This document shows, piece after piece, positions 42,711 to 49,526 of a DNA stretch of 49,526 nt. The stretch comes from Bacteroidales bacterium (GTDB taxonomy: Bacteria > Bacteroidota > Bacteroidia > Bacteroidales > UBA7960), in contig PWRF01000302.1 of assembly GCA_003556325.1 (NCBI GenBank), positions 1-49,526 of the forward strand, read 5' to 3'. A model generated the notes under the pieces. The model saw nothing but the letters and a program-made list of their open reading frames with translations. It did not search any database and was not told where the DNA came from. Each line of letters begins with the position of its first letter. Within the stretch, counting starts at the first letter, position 1. The position numbers were made by a program, and so were the translations under genes.

Positions 42711-43838
42711 TCAGGATGACTGATTAAGTATTTTCGTGCGGGCAACTTTTCCCTGGTCTATTTCAAAAAGCTTGCATTCCGAAGGGATGCTTTCAAACAG
42801 CTCTTCAAGCCTTCGGGGATGCGTGTCGGTCACAAATACCTGTCCGAAATCTTCCCGGCTTACCATTTGCATGAGTTGTCTTACTCTTGTTTCGTCGAGT
42901 TTGTCAAAAATATCATCAAAAAGAAGGATGGGGTTAAGTCCTTTTACCTTTTTGGTAAAGACGAACTGGGCCAGTCGAAGTGCTATGATAAAAGACTTTT
43001 GCTGTCCCTGGCTTCCGAATTTTTTTACGGGTTCTTTGTGGATAAGGAAAGAAAGATCGTCTTTATGGACCCCCACGGTGGTATACTGTGCAATACGGTC
43101 TTTATCAAGTGCATCTTCCAGCAAGTGCCGCATATCTTTATCGTGCTGGTTTGCCTCATAGGTGATGTCTGTCAGCTCGTTCTGCTGGCTAAGGAATGCG
43201 TAATACTCCCTGAAAACCGGCAGGAAAGAAGTAAAGAACTGCAGCCGTTCGCCGTATATGTAGTTGCCGTTTTCCACCAGCTGTTCATCCCATATGGCCA
43301 GCGCTTCCCTGTCGAAACGCCGTTTTTCCGCAAAGATCTTCAGCAGGGCATTTCGCTGCTGCAATGCCCTGTTGTAGGCAATGAGTTTATGCAGGTATTC
43401 TTTGTTGTATTGCGAGATAACGCCATCCACAAACTTGCGACGCTCCTCACTGCCGCCAAGTATCAGCCGGCTGTCGGAGGGGCTTAGCAAAACAAGAGGG
43501 TAGGAGCCGATGTGATCAGACAGCCGGTCATACTCTTTTTTGTTTCTTTTGAATATTTTCCTTTGTCCGCGTTTGAGGCCGCAATACACGCTGTCGGTCT
43601 TTCCGTTTATGCGGTAGTCTCCTTGTATAACAAAGAAGTCTTTGTCGAATGCGATGTTTTGAACATCAACTGGGTTGGTGAAGCTTTTGCAGAAGGAGAG
43701 GTAATATATGGCATCCAGCAGGTTTGTTTTGCCGGCCCCGTTATGACCGGCAAAACAATTGAACTTTGGCGACAGGTCCACCACCAGGTCCTGGAGGTTT
43801 TTGAACTGCACCACGCTAAGCTGCTGGCAATACATCAT
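42711..43838 (-). CDS. recF: DNA repair and replication protein RecF
   Basis: The 375-residue SMC-like ATPase has Walker A Gly-His-Asn-Gly-Ala-Gly-Lys-Thr-Asn near 32-40, the signature-like Gly-Ser-Gln-Gly-Gln-Gln-Lys-Ser, and Walker B Leu-Leu-Phe-Asp-Asp-Ile-Phe-Asp-Lys-Leu-Asp. RecF with RecO and RecR loads RecA at gaps. The long middle helical arm is typical. Two adjacent ATG codons at the start cannot be told apart. It is in tandem with the DciA-like gene. Confidence 0.96.
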   Translation of the reverse strand: MMYCQQLSVVQFKNLQDLVVDLSPKFNCFAGHNGAGKTNLLDAIYYLSFCKSFTNPVDVQNIAFDKDFFVIQGDYRINGKTDSVYCGLKRGQRKIFKRNKKEYDRLSDHIGSYPLVLLSPSDSRLILGGSEERRKFVDGVISQYNKEYLHKLIAYNRALQQRNALLKIFAEKRRFDREALAIWDEQLVENGNYIYGERLQFFTSFLPVFREYYAFLSQQNELTDITYEANQHDKDMRHLLEDALDKDRIAQYTTVGVHKDDLSFLIHKEPVKKFGSQGQQKSFIIALRLAQFVFTKKVKGLNPILLFDDIFDKLDETRVRQLMQMVSREDFGQVFVTDTHPRRLEELFESIPSECKLFEIDQGKVARTKILNQSS

Positions 43839-43864
43839 GATGATATCGTTGTTTGCCCGGAGGC

Positions 43865-44611
43865 TTATTTATTCATACCGCCGCAGACGGTAAATACCTG
43901 CCCGGTGACATAGGAGGACATGTCTGAAGCCAGGAATATGGCCATGTTGGCAACGTCTTCCGGCTGGCCGGCACGTTTTAGCGGTATCTGTTCGGCCCAC
44001 TGCTTCTTCACATCTTCCGGCAACCTTGCGGTCATCTCTGTTTCGATGAAACCCGGTGCAATGGCGTTCACGCGCACGTTGCGTGCGCCTATTTCCTGTG
44101 CGACAGACTTGGTAAATCCGATCATACCTGCCTTTGAAGCAGCGTAATTGGCCTGACCCGCATTCCCGCCAATACCTACCACCGAGCTCATGTTGATGAT
44201 GCTTCCCTGGCGCTGTTTCAGCATGTAGCGCTGGGCAGCCTTGGTGAGGTTGAAAGCGGATTTGAGATTGATGCGGAGCACATCATCCCACATCTCTTCC
44301 GTCATGCGCATGATCAGCGTATCGCGGGTTATCCCGGCGTTGTTAACCAGGATGTCGATGCTGCCGAATTCATTTACCACCTCTTTAACCAGGTGCTCGC
44401 TATCGGCAAAACTACTGGCATCAGAAGCATATCCTTTGGCCTTTACGCCATAGGAAGCAAGTTCCTTTTCCAGGTCTTTAGTCTGGTCATCGTATGCCAG
44501 GTCAGAAAACGCCACATTCGCACCGGTTTCGGCAAATGCAATGGCGATAGCTTTACCTATCCCGCGGGATCCGCCCGTAACAAGGGCTGTTTTTCCTTCA
44601 AGAATTTTCAT
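43865..44611 (-). CDS. fabG: 3-oxoacyl-[acyl-carrier-protein] reductase
   Basis: The 248-residue short-chain dehydrogenase reduces the 3-keto group in fatty acid elongation with NADPH. It has the cofactor motif Thr-Gly-Gly-Ser-Arg-Gly-Ile-Gly near 12-19, Asn-Asn-Ala-Gly near 89-92, and the catalytic Ser...Tyr-x-x-x-Lys in Ser-Ser-Val-Val and Tyr-Ala-Ala-Ser-Lys. The Gly-Ile-Gly-Gly-Asn-Ala-Gly-Gln stretch is typical of FabG. No other fatty-acid genes adjoin it. It is followed by recF 26 bases later on the same strand. Confidence 0.93.
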   Translation of the reverse strand: MKILEGKTALVTGGSRGIGKAIAIAFAETGANVAFSDLAYDDQTKDLEKELASYGVKAKGYASDASSFADSEHLVKEVVNEFGSIDILVNNAGITRDTLIMRMTEEMWDDVLRINLKSAFNLTKAAQRYMLKQRQGSIINMSSVVGIGGNAGQANYAASKAGMIGFTKSVAQEIGARNVRVNAIAPGFIETEMTARLPEDVKKQWAEQIPLKRAGQPEDVANMAIFLASDMSSYVTGQVFTVCGGMNK

Positions 44612-44810
44612 TTCATTTGTTTTGGTGATACAATATTATCTTGCAATTTAATATAGATTTTGACAAAGGACCCGGGCAATCTCAATCAGTCCAGGTCTGT
44701 CCGGACAGCCCAAGTGCTGTAAACTGAGGTGGAATACCGAATTGTTTCGCTTTCGGGACTTCGCTGCTGACAGCCTCAAACTCCAAACACCTGTCCGTAT
44801 GGATAAAACC

Positions 44811-44840
44811 ATTGCCCGGCCTGTAAACAGACTGGGCAAT
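44811..44840 (-). terminator. Stem-loop after the glycogen synthase/phosphorylase gene
   Basis: ATTGCCC (44811-44817) pairs with GGGCAAT (44834-44840), and CTGT with ACAG inside, separated by a symmetric 3x3 internal loop. On the minus strand it lies 30 bases after the fusion gene stop and is followed by GGTTTTATCC, a weak T run. The remaining bases to fabG hold no gene. Confidence 0.5.
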
Positions 44841-44870
44841 GAAGTTACAAACTTATCAGCAAAAACCCAA

Positions 44871-47800
44871 TTAAATCCATTTGATCAGGTTAAAGTCCTG
44901 GCGGTGGGCAAGTTCAGAGTGCTTGGGAAACACACGGAATGCGTAATTGAAGTCACCGGTGCGTTGTGCCGGGACCTCGGATTTAAACGTAACCTGTCCC
45001 TTTTCGCTTTTTACCTTTTCCATCTCGTAAACAGATACCATCTCGCGGTCGCCTCCTGGCCATTTTTGGGCAAAGACGACTTCGACACCAAAATCGGAAT
45101 CCTTTATGTCCTGCACCTCCAGTGTTAACTCAGCCAGGAAGAGGTCGCCCAGCTTCAGTTTCTTGCCAGAGTTGCTCAGCAGTTTTTTATCCACGACCTG
45201 GATGCTATCCCAGGCACGCAGCACCTTGTTTTTCCAGTGGACCATCGCCCGGGCCGTTTTGAAATCGTCGCGGTGGAATTTCTCTGAGGAGCCAAATAAT
45301 GCATTATAGTATTGATTGAAGTAGTCGTCCATCATTCGCTTGTTGGTATAATGCGGTGCTATGCGGGCGATGTTGTTCTTTATCCATCTGACCCATTCTT
45401 CCGGCAGGCCTTTCTCATTACGATCATAAAACATCGGGGCGATCTCGGTTTCCAGGGTGCTGTAAAGCATTTCAGCATCCAGCTCGTTCTGGAACTCCTG
45501 GTTTTCGAAAGTCTTCTCTTCTTTAAGCTGCCAGCCGGCTTCTTCCACATAGCCTTCAGCCCACCATCCATCGAGAACACTGAAATTCATCACACCATTC
45601 AACACTGCTTTTTGCCCGCTTGTACCCGATGCTTCCTGCGGCCTGGTGGGTGTATTCAGCCAGATGTCGACACCTTTGACCAGTTCCCGGCCCAGTTCCA
45701 TGTCGTAATCTTCCAGGAAGATGATCTTTCCCAGGAATTCTTTCCTGCGGCTTATCTCCAGGATATGTTTGATCAGTTCCTGTCCGGCTTTATCGGCAGG
45801 GTGTGCTTTCCCGGCATATATGAACTGCACCGGCCTCTCGGGGTCGTTCACAATGCGTGAAAGACGCTCCAGGTCGTTAAAAAGCAGATGGGCCCGCTTG
45901 TACGTAGCAAAGCGGCGGGCAAAGCCTATGGTCAGCGCTTTGTCGTCTACCGCATCCATCAGCTGATAGATCTTGCGCGGGGTTTCCTGGCGGCGCGAGA
46001 GGTTTTGCAGCATCCTGCGTTCGATGTACTGCAGGAGGTTCTTCCTGTTTTTGTTTCGCAGATCCCAGATCTGTTTGTCCGGTAAGTCATATATCTTCTC
46101 CCATATACGGGGGCTGCTGATGTCTTTCAGGAAATCGTTGCCAAAGGTTTTGCGGTACAATTCCTGCCAGTCTCCGGCTGTCCAGCTTCCGTAATGCACC
46201 CCGTTGGTTACATGGCCAATATGGATTTCCTGCGGGAAATAGCCCGGATAGAGGTCTTTGAACATGTCCCGGGACACTTTGCCATGAATGAGGCTCACGC
46301 CGTTTACATGGCGCGCCAGTTTGGCTGCAAGGACGCTCATGGAATAATCTTCGTCGGGATTTTGCGGGTTCATTTTTCCGAGTCCCATAAAAGACTCCCA
46401 GCTTATACCCAACCGGTCGGCATAATGCGGCATGTAGGTACGCAGCATGTCTTCGCTGAAAAAGTCGTGTCCTGCCGGAACAGGGGTGTGTGTAGTAAAC
46501 AGGCTGCTGGCACGAACAACCTCCACGGCTTCGTGGAAACTGAGCTTGTCATCCTGCACGTACTTGCGCAGACGTTCGAGGCCGGTAAAAGCTGCGTGTC
46601 CCTCATTGCAATGATAGACATCCGGCTTAAGGCCAAGAGCATCAAGGAGCCTGATCCCCCCGATACCCAGCAAAAACTCCTGCTTGAAACGGTTTTCCCA
46701 GTCGCCGCCATAGAGCTGATGGGTTACAAACCTGTCTACAGATTGGTTTTCGGAGATGTCGGTGTCCAGCAGGTAAAGAGGTACCCTTCCTACATCTATG
46801 CGCCATACGCGGGCATGCAGGGTGCGGCCGGGGAATCCAATGCTGATCTTCACGCGGTTGCCATCTTTGTCGCGGACGGGTTTAGCAAACATTTTTGCAA
46901 AATCATGAGGGTGATAGGTGTCCAGCTGCTCGCCGTGCACAGAGAGGCTTTGTGTAAAGTAGCCGTAACGGTAAAGCAAACCGATGCCCACCATATCTGC
47001 ATTATCGTCACTCGCTTGCTTCAGAAAGTCTCCGGCCAGTACGCCAAGGCCTCCGGAGTAGATCTTGATGTTTTCATTTAAGCCATATTCCATGGAGAAA
47101 TAGGCAATCTGCCTGGTTTTCTTTTGCCTGCCTTCTTGCATGTATGTGTTGAATTTCTTCTCCACTTCGGCATATTTCTTCATGAAGGCCTGATCTTCTG
47201 TCAGGCGGTCATATTCCTCCATTGACAATGCATCCAGCAGCTCTACCGGGTTTTTATTGCTTGTCTCCCATAGTTCCGGATTGATACCCTGGAAGAGCCT
47301 TCGGGCATCGTCGTTCCAGGTCCACCATATGTTTTTTGCCATCTCAGGCAGAGCTTTCAGGGATTCCGGGACACTGATCCCGACACTTATCTTTTTCCAT
47401 TTTGGTCTCATACTTTCAACTGGCGGCATAGTTACACTTCTTATGGGTTGTTTCTTGTCTTTGTACTGATGATATCGTTCTCCGGCCGATTTCAGGGCTG
47501 TATTAAAGGATTCCCTGTAAAAACCGAATTGCTGATCCCATACCACGGTTTGTGCGATCTCTTTTGTCTGGGCACGGGCCGGGATCATATTTTTATGGCA
47601 GTGCGGGGCAGCATGTTCTTCCTCCCCGGTGTAGCCGTCTTTTGCGGCATGATCTATCCATTTAGCAATAATATCTGTCATTTCAGCAACAGGCGCTTCG
47701 CCTTCCTCATCGCTGCGCCTGATCAGTTTCAGTGCTTCTTCGCTTTTCAGATCCTGTTCACCGACCCACTTGCCAAAGCCTGAAAGGCTGGTGGAAACAC

Positions 47801-49160
47801 TGGGCACTTGCATCACAATGCTTTCCATCGGGGTATATCCCCAAGGTTCATAATAGGAAGGAAATACCGTGGCGTCAAAGCCGGTAAGCAGGTCAAAATA
47901 GTTCATCTGGTAAATGCCGTCATCGCCGTTCAGGTAGGCCGGCGTAAAGATTACCTTTACCTTGTCTTCAGGTTTGTTGTGCAGGCCGGCCTGGTGAAGG
48001 CGCTGCATAACAGCGTCATTCGAGGGATCCGCAAGAACGTGTGTAAGGTGTTCGTTACTTATGGGTTTTTTAAAACCGGGGTTTTGTATCCTGGCCGGCA
48101 ATTCCTTTCTGAATCCGGTCTGATGGCCTGGCACCATGATAAATGCCAACAAGGGCTTTTTCAGATCCTTTTGGTTCAGTCTTCCCAATGCGTCGATGAA
48201 GATGTCGATGCCTTTGTTACGAAATTCATAACGGCCGCTGTGGCCGACCAGGAAACTTTCTTCCGGAAATTTCTGCTGCAGCAGGCCCCGCGCTACGTCC
48301 AGGAGGCGTTTCTTCGCAGCCTTCCTTTTTTGGCCCAGTTCTTCATCGGCAATCAGCATCTCGCGACTGATGCCATTAGGTGTGACCACCTGCGGTTTCT
48401 TACCGATCGCTTTTTCACATTCGTCGGCGGTACCTTGCGAGACCGTGGTAAACACGTCGGCATTCCCTGCAGCTACCTTTTCCAGGCTGTATTTGGACAA
48501 TACACCCAGTTCGTTGGCTTTTGACTCTGCATCAAGGGTATCAAGCTGCTGATAAAGATTCTGGCCGTTTCCGGCTATGGCGCGACCCACAACGGTTGCG
48601 TGGGTGGTGAATATCGTCCCGGCCTGGGGTACGCGGTCTTTCAGGTACAATACACCCGTGCCTGTCATCCACTCATGAAAATGGGCAACCAGCTTGTCGT
48701 GAGCTGTCAGATGAAAATCGTAAAAGTTTTCGATTACCTGTCCGGCAGCATAGCCAAACATGGCAGGTTCGGTATAGTCCCACTGGCCGCTTAAGGAGTT
48801 CAAACCAAACTTCAGCCAGTAATCGGAAAAGATATCGTCTTTTTTGCCAAACAGCGGGGTGAAGTCTACCAGGATGGCGATTGGATTGCCGGGAACCTGC
48901 CAGCGCCCCAGGCGAACATGGATATTCTTTTGGGCGGCGTGTTCCCGCCAGGCCCTGAAGAGTTCAGGGTCTTCCTCAAATTCCGGGTTTTGATGTGTTT
49001 CCTTCCACACGTCCGGCCCGATACAGATGTAATTGTCTTTCTGCTCCGCTGCCAGGATGGGTGCCTTAGTGCTGATCACGGTATGGATACCTCCGATCTT
49101 GTTGGCTACCTCCCAGCTTACCTCAAAAATATAATCCGGGTTCAAATGCTCTTCTTTCAT
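44871..49160 (-). CDS. Bifunctional glycogen synthase (GT3) / alpha-glucan phosphorylase (GT35)
   Basis: The 1429-residue protein joins two opposed activities. Residues about 1-560 form a GT3 glycogen synthase, with the eukaryote-like start Phe-Glu-Val-Ser-Trp-Glu-Val-Ala-Asn-Lys-Ile-Gly-Gly and the catalytic Glu-Pro-Trp-Gly-Tyr-Thr-Pro-Met-Glu loop. After a linker comes a phosphorylase N-domain (about 590-690), then a GT35 alpha-1,4-glucan phosphorylase to the end. The pyridoxal-phosphate lysine is expected in Glu-Ala-Ser-Gly-Thr-Ser-Gly-Gln-Lys. The fusion is known in Bacteroidota, and it should both store and mobilise glycogen. No glgA, glgB or glgC is in the window. The start is the ATG read leftward from 49160. 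Confidence 0.95.
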   Translation of the reverse strand: MKEEHLNPDYIFEVSWEVANKIGGIHTVISTKAPILAAEQKDNYICIGPDVWKETHQNPEFEEDPELFRAWREHAAQKNIHVRLGRWQVPGNPIAILVDFTPLFGKKDDIFSDYWLKFGLNSLSGQWDYTEPAMFGYAAGQVIENFYDFHLTAHDKLVAHFHEWMTGTGVLYLKDRVPQAGTIFTTHATVVGRAIAGNGQNLYQQLDTLDAESKANELGVLSKYSLEKVAAGNADVFTTVSQGTADECEKAIGKKPQVVTPNGISREMLIADEELGQKRKAAKKRLLDVARGLLQQKFPEESFLVGHSGRYEFRNKGIDIFIDALGRLNQKDLKKPLLAFIMVPGHQTGFRKELPARIQNPGFKKPISNEHLTHVLADPSNDAVMQRLHQAGLHNKPEDKVKVIFTPAYLNGDDGIYQMNYFDLLTGFDATVFPSYYEPWGYTPMESIVMQVPSVSTSLSGFGKWVGEQDLKSEEALKLIRRSDEEGEAPVAEMTDIIAKWIDHAAKDGYTGEEEHAAPHCHKNMIPARAQTKEIAQTVVWDQQFGFYRESFNTALKSAGERYHQYKDKKQPIRSVTMPPVESMRPKWKKISVGISVPESLKALPEMAKNIWWTWNDDARRLFQGINPELWETSNKNPVELLDALSMEEYDRLTEDQAFMKKYAEVEKKFNTYMQEGRQKKTRQIAYFSMEYGLNENIKIYSGGLGVLAGDFLKQASDDNADMVGIGLLYRYGYFTQSLSVHGEQLDTYHPHDFAKMFAKPVRDKDGNRVKISIGFPGRTLHARVWRIDVGRVPLYLLDTDISENQSVDRFVTHQLYGGDWENRFKQEFLLGIGGIRLLDALGLKPDVYHCNEGHAAFTGLERLRKYVQDDKLSFHEAVEVVRASSLFTTHTPVPAGHDFFSEDMLRTYMPHYADRLGISWESFMGLGKMNPQNPDEDYSMSVLAAKLARHVNGVSLIHGKVSRDMFKDLYPGYFPQEIHIGHVTNGVHYGSWTAGDWQELYRKTFGNDFLKDISSPRIWEKIYDLPDKQIWDLRNKNRKNLLQYIERRMLQNLSRRQETPRKIYQLMDAVDDKALTIGFARRFATYKRAHLLFNDLERLSRIVNDPERPVQFIYAGKAHPADKAGQELIKHILEISRRKEFLGKIIFLEDYDMELGRELVKGVDIWLNTPTRPQEASGTSGQKAVLNGVMNFSVLDGWWAEGYVEEAGWQLKEEKTFENQEFQNELDAEMLYSTLETEIAPMFYDRNEKGLPEEWVRWIKNNIARIAPHYTNKRMMDDYFNQYYNALFGSSEKFHRDDFKTARAMVHWKNKVLRAWDSIQVVDKKLLSNSGKKLKLGDLFLAELTLEVQDIKDSDFGVEVVFAQKWPGGDREMVSVYEMEKVKSEKGQVTFKSEVPAQRTGDFNYAFRVFPKHSELAHRQDFNLIKWI

Positions 49161-49264
49161 AAATCGTTATTATTTTTTAGTCAAAAATGAACGTGAAATT
49201 ACAAAAAAAAATCAATGTGATGACTATAAATCGGATTGTGTTGGTTTTGTGATGTTTAGGTTAT

Positions 49265-49346
49265 GTCAAAAGGAGGAAAAGACGAAAAGACAAAAAGACG
49301 AAAAGACAAAAGGACAAAAGGAGGAAATGTTGAAAAGTCGAAAAGT
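49265..49346 (+). repeat. Octamer array before core copy C
   Basis: In plus orientation the 8-bp units run AAAAGGAG, GAAAAGAC, GAAAAGAC, AAAAAGAC, GAAAAGAC, AAAAGGAC, AAAAGGAG, GAAATGTT, GAAAAGTC, GAAAAGTC and then join the core. The order GAAATGT[CT] followed by AAAGTC units next to the core is the same as at the 37-kb locus. Confidence 0.85.
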
Positions 49347-49421
49347 CCGGGTATGCGGAAAGCTTGGCATGGATTGATGGTCTTTGTATTGGGAAGATAG
49401 AATCATGGGAGGGGAAGGAGG
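49347..49421 (+). repeat. 75-bp core repeat, copy C
   Basis: Starts CCGGGTATGCGG and ends GGGGAAGGAGG. It matches reverse-complemented copy A at 69 of 75 positions by direct comparison. An octamer array (49422-49467) leads to copy D, whose offset from C is 121 bases. Confidence 0.85.
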
Positions 49422-49467
49422 AAAAGACAAAAAGACAAAAAGACGAAATGTCAAAAAGTCGAAAAGT

Positions 49468-49526
49468 CCGGGTATGCGGAAAGCTTGGCATGGATTGATG
49501 GTCTTTGTATTGGGAAGATAGAATCC
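49468..49526 (+). repeat. 75-bp core repeat, copy D (cut by window end)
   Basis: The first 59 bases agree with copy C except at the very end, and the repeat continues past the edge. The locus may hold more copies outside the window. Confidence 0.8.

Larger units (their letters stand above)
49161..49526. other. Gene-free right end: AT-rich upstream region and repeat locus
   Basis: The first 100 bases are AT-rich and will hold the promoter of the glycogen gene. From about 49264 the sequence is octamer array and core copies C and D, running past the window edge. No coding capacity is believable. Confidence 0.8.

Noticed and set aside
44648..44839. Small gene between fabG and the glycogen fusion gene
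   Set aside because: The 63-residue frame lacks any start signal or recognisable sequence and overlaps the hairpin after the fusion gene.
46194..47081. 295-residue open frame antisense to the glycogen phosphorylase region
   Set aside because: The opposite strand encodes a continuous conserved GT35 domain.

Overview
The window reads as a stretch of a Bacteroidota chromosome, most likely Bacteroidales or a close relative. The evidence is type IX secretion (T9SS) genes (porQ and a PorE-architecture protein), families largely restricted to the phylum (DUF2851, DUF3276/PUR-alpha-like), the long NusB form, a glycogen synthase/phosphorylase fusion, and several copies of the Bacteroidota -7 promoter element TAnnTTTG placed correctly before genes and RNAs. 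Nearly all of it is ordinary, densely packed core genome. No prophage, transposase, CRISPR array or defence island is visible.

Layout. 1-7.4 kb: a C-terminal gene fragment, an AI-2E family permease, a small MscS channel, a secreted beta-lactamase-family hydrolase, a HAD hydrolase, a small outer-membrane barrel protein and a lipoprotein serpin. 7.5-11.7 kb: trxB, then two overlapping genes for a HisKA_2-type sensor kinase and a paralogue that keeps the phospho-acceptor histidine but has lost the ATP-binding boxes. 11.7-18 kb: DUF2851, a coiled-coil protein, zapA, a 6S-like RNA, rny and a TPR histidine kinase. 18-21 kb: two thioredoxin-fold proteins, an orphan ABC ATPase, a cobalamin adenosyltransferase and tRNA-Pro(GGG). 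21.3-27.5 kb: an orphan ORF, an MFS transporter, tatA, a PorE-like protein and purM. 27.5-31.4 kb: prfA, pyrF, a DEAD-box helicase and a PUR-like protein. 31.5-36.7 kb: nusB-yajC-ybbR-coaE, porQ, an O-methyltransferase and the SRP RNA. 36.8-42.4 kb: a transaldolase-family gene, an NfeD protease, the NAD-salvage genes pncB and pncA, and a protein made of four repeats. 42.4-49.2 kb: a DciA-like protein, recF, fabG and the glycogen synthase/phosphorylase fusion.

The most unusual material is non-coding. A repeat family with a 75-bp conserved core joined to arrays of exactly 8-bp period occurs at two loci in opposite orientation (37.48-37.85 kb and 49.26-49.53 kb). The 3' end of porQ is duplicated about every 75 bp into the adjacent convergent intergenic space; the copies keep a hairpin and a readable Glu-Leu-Phe...Gly-Asn-Asn-stop ending. 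A degenerate 6-bp array follows the cobalamin adenosyltransferase. The best protein-level oddities are the kinase/pseudokinase pair and the four-repeat protein next to pncA.
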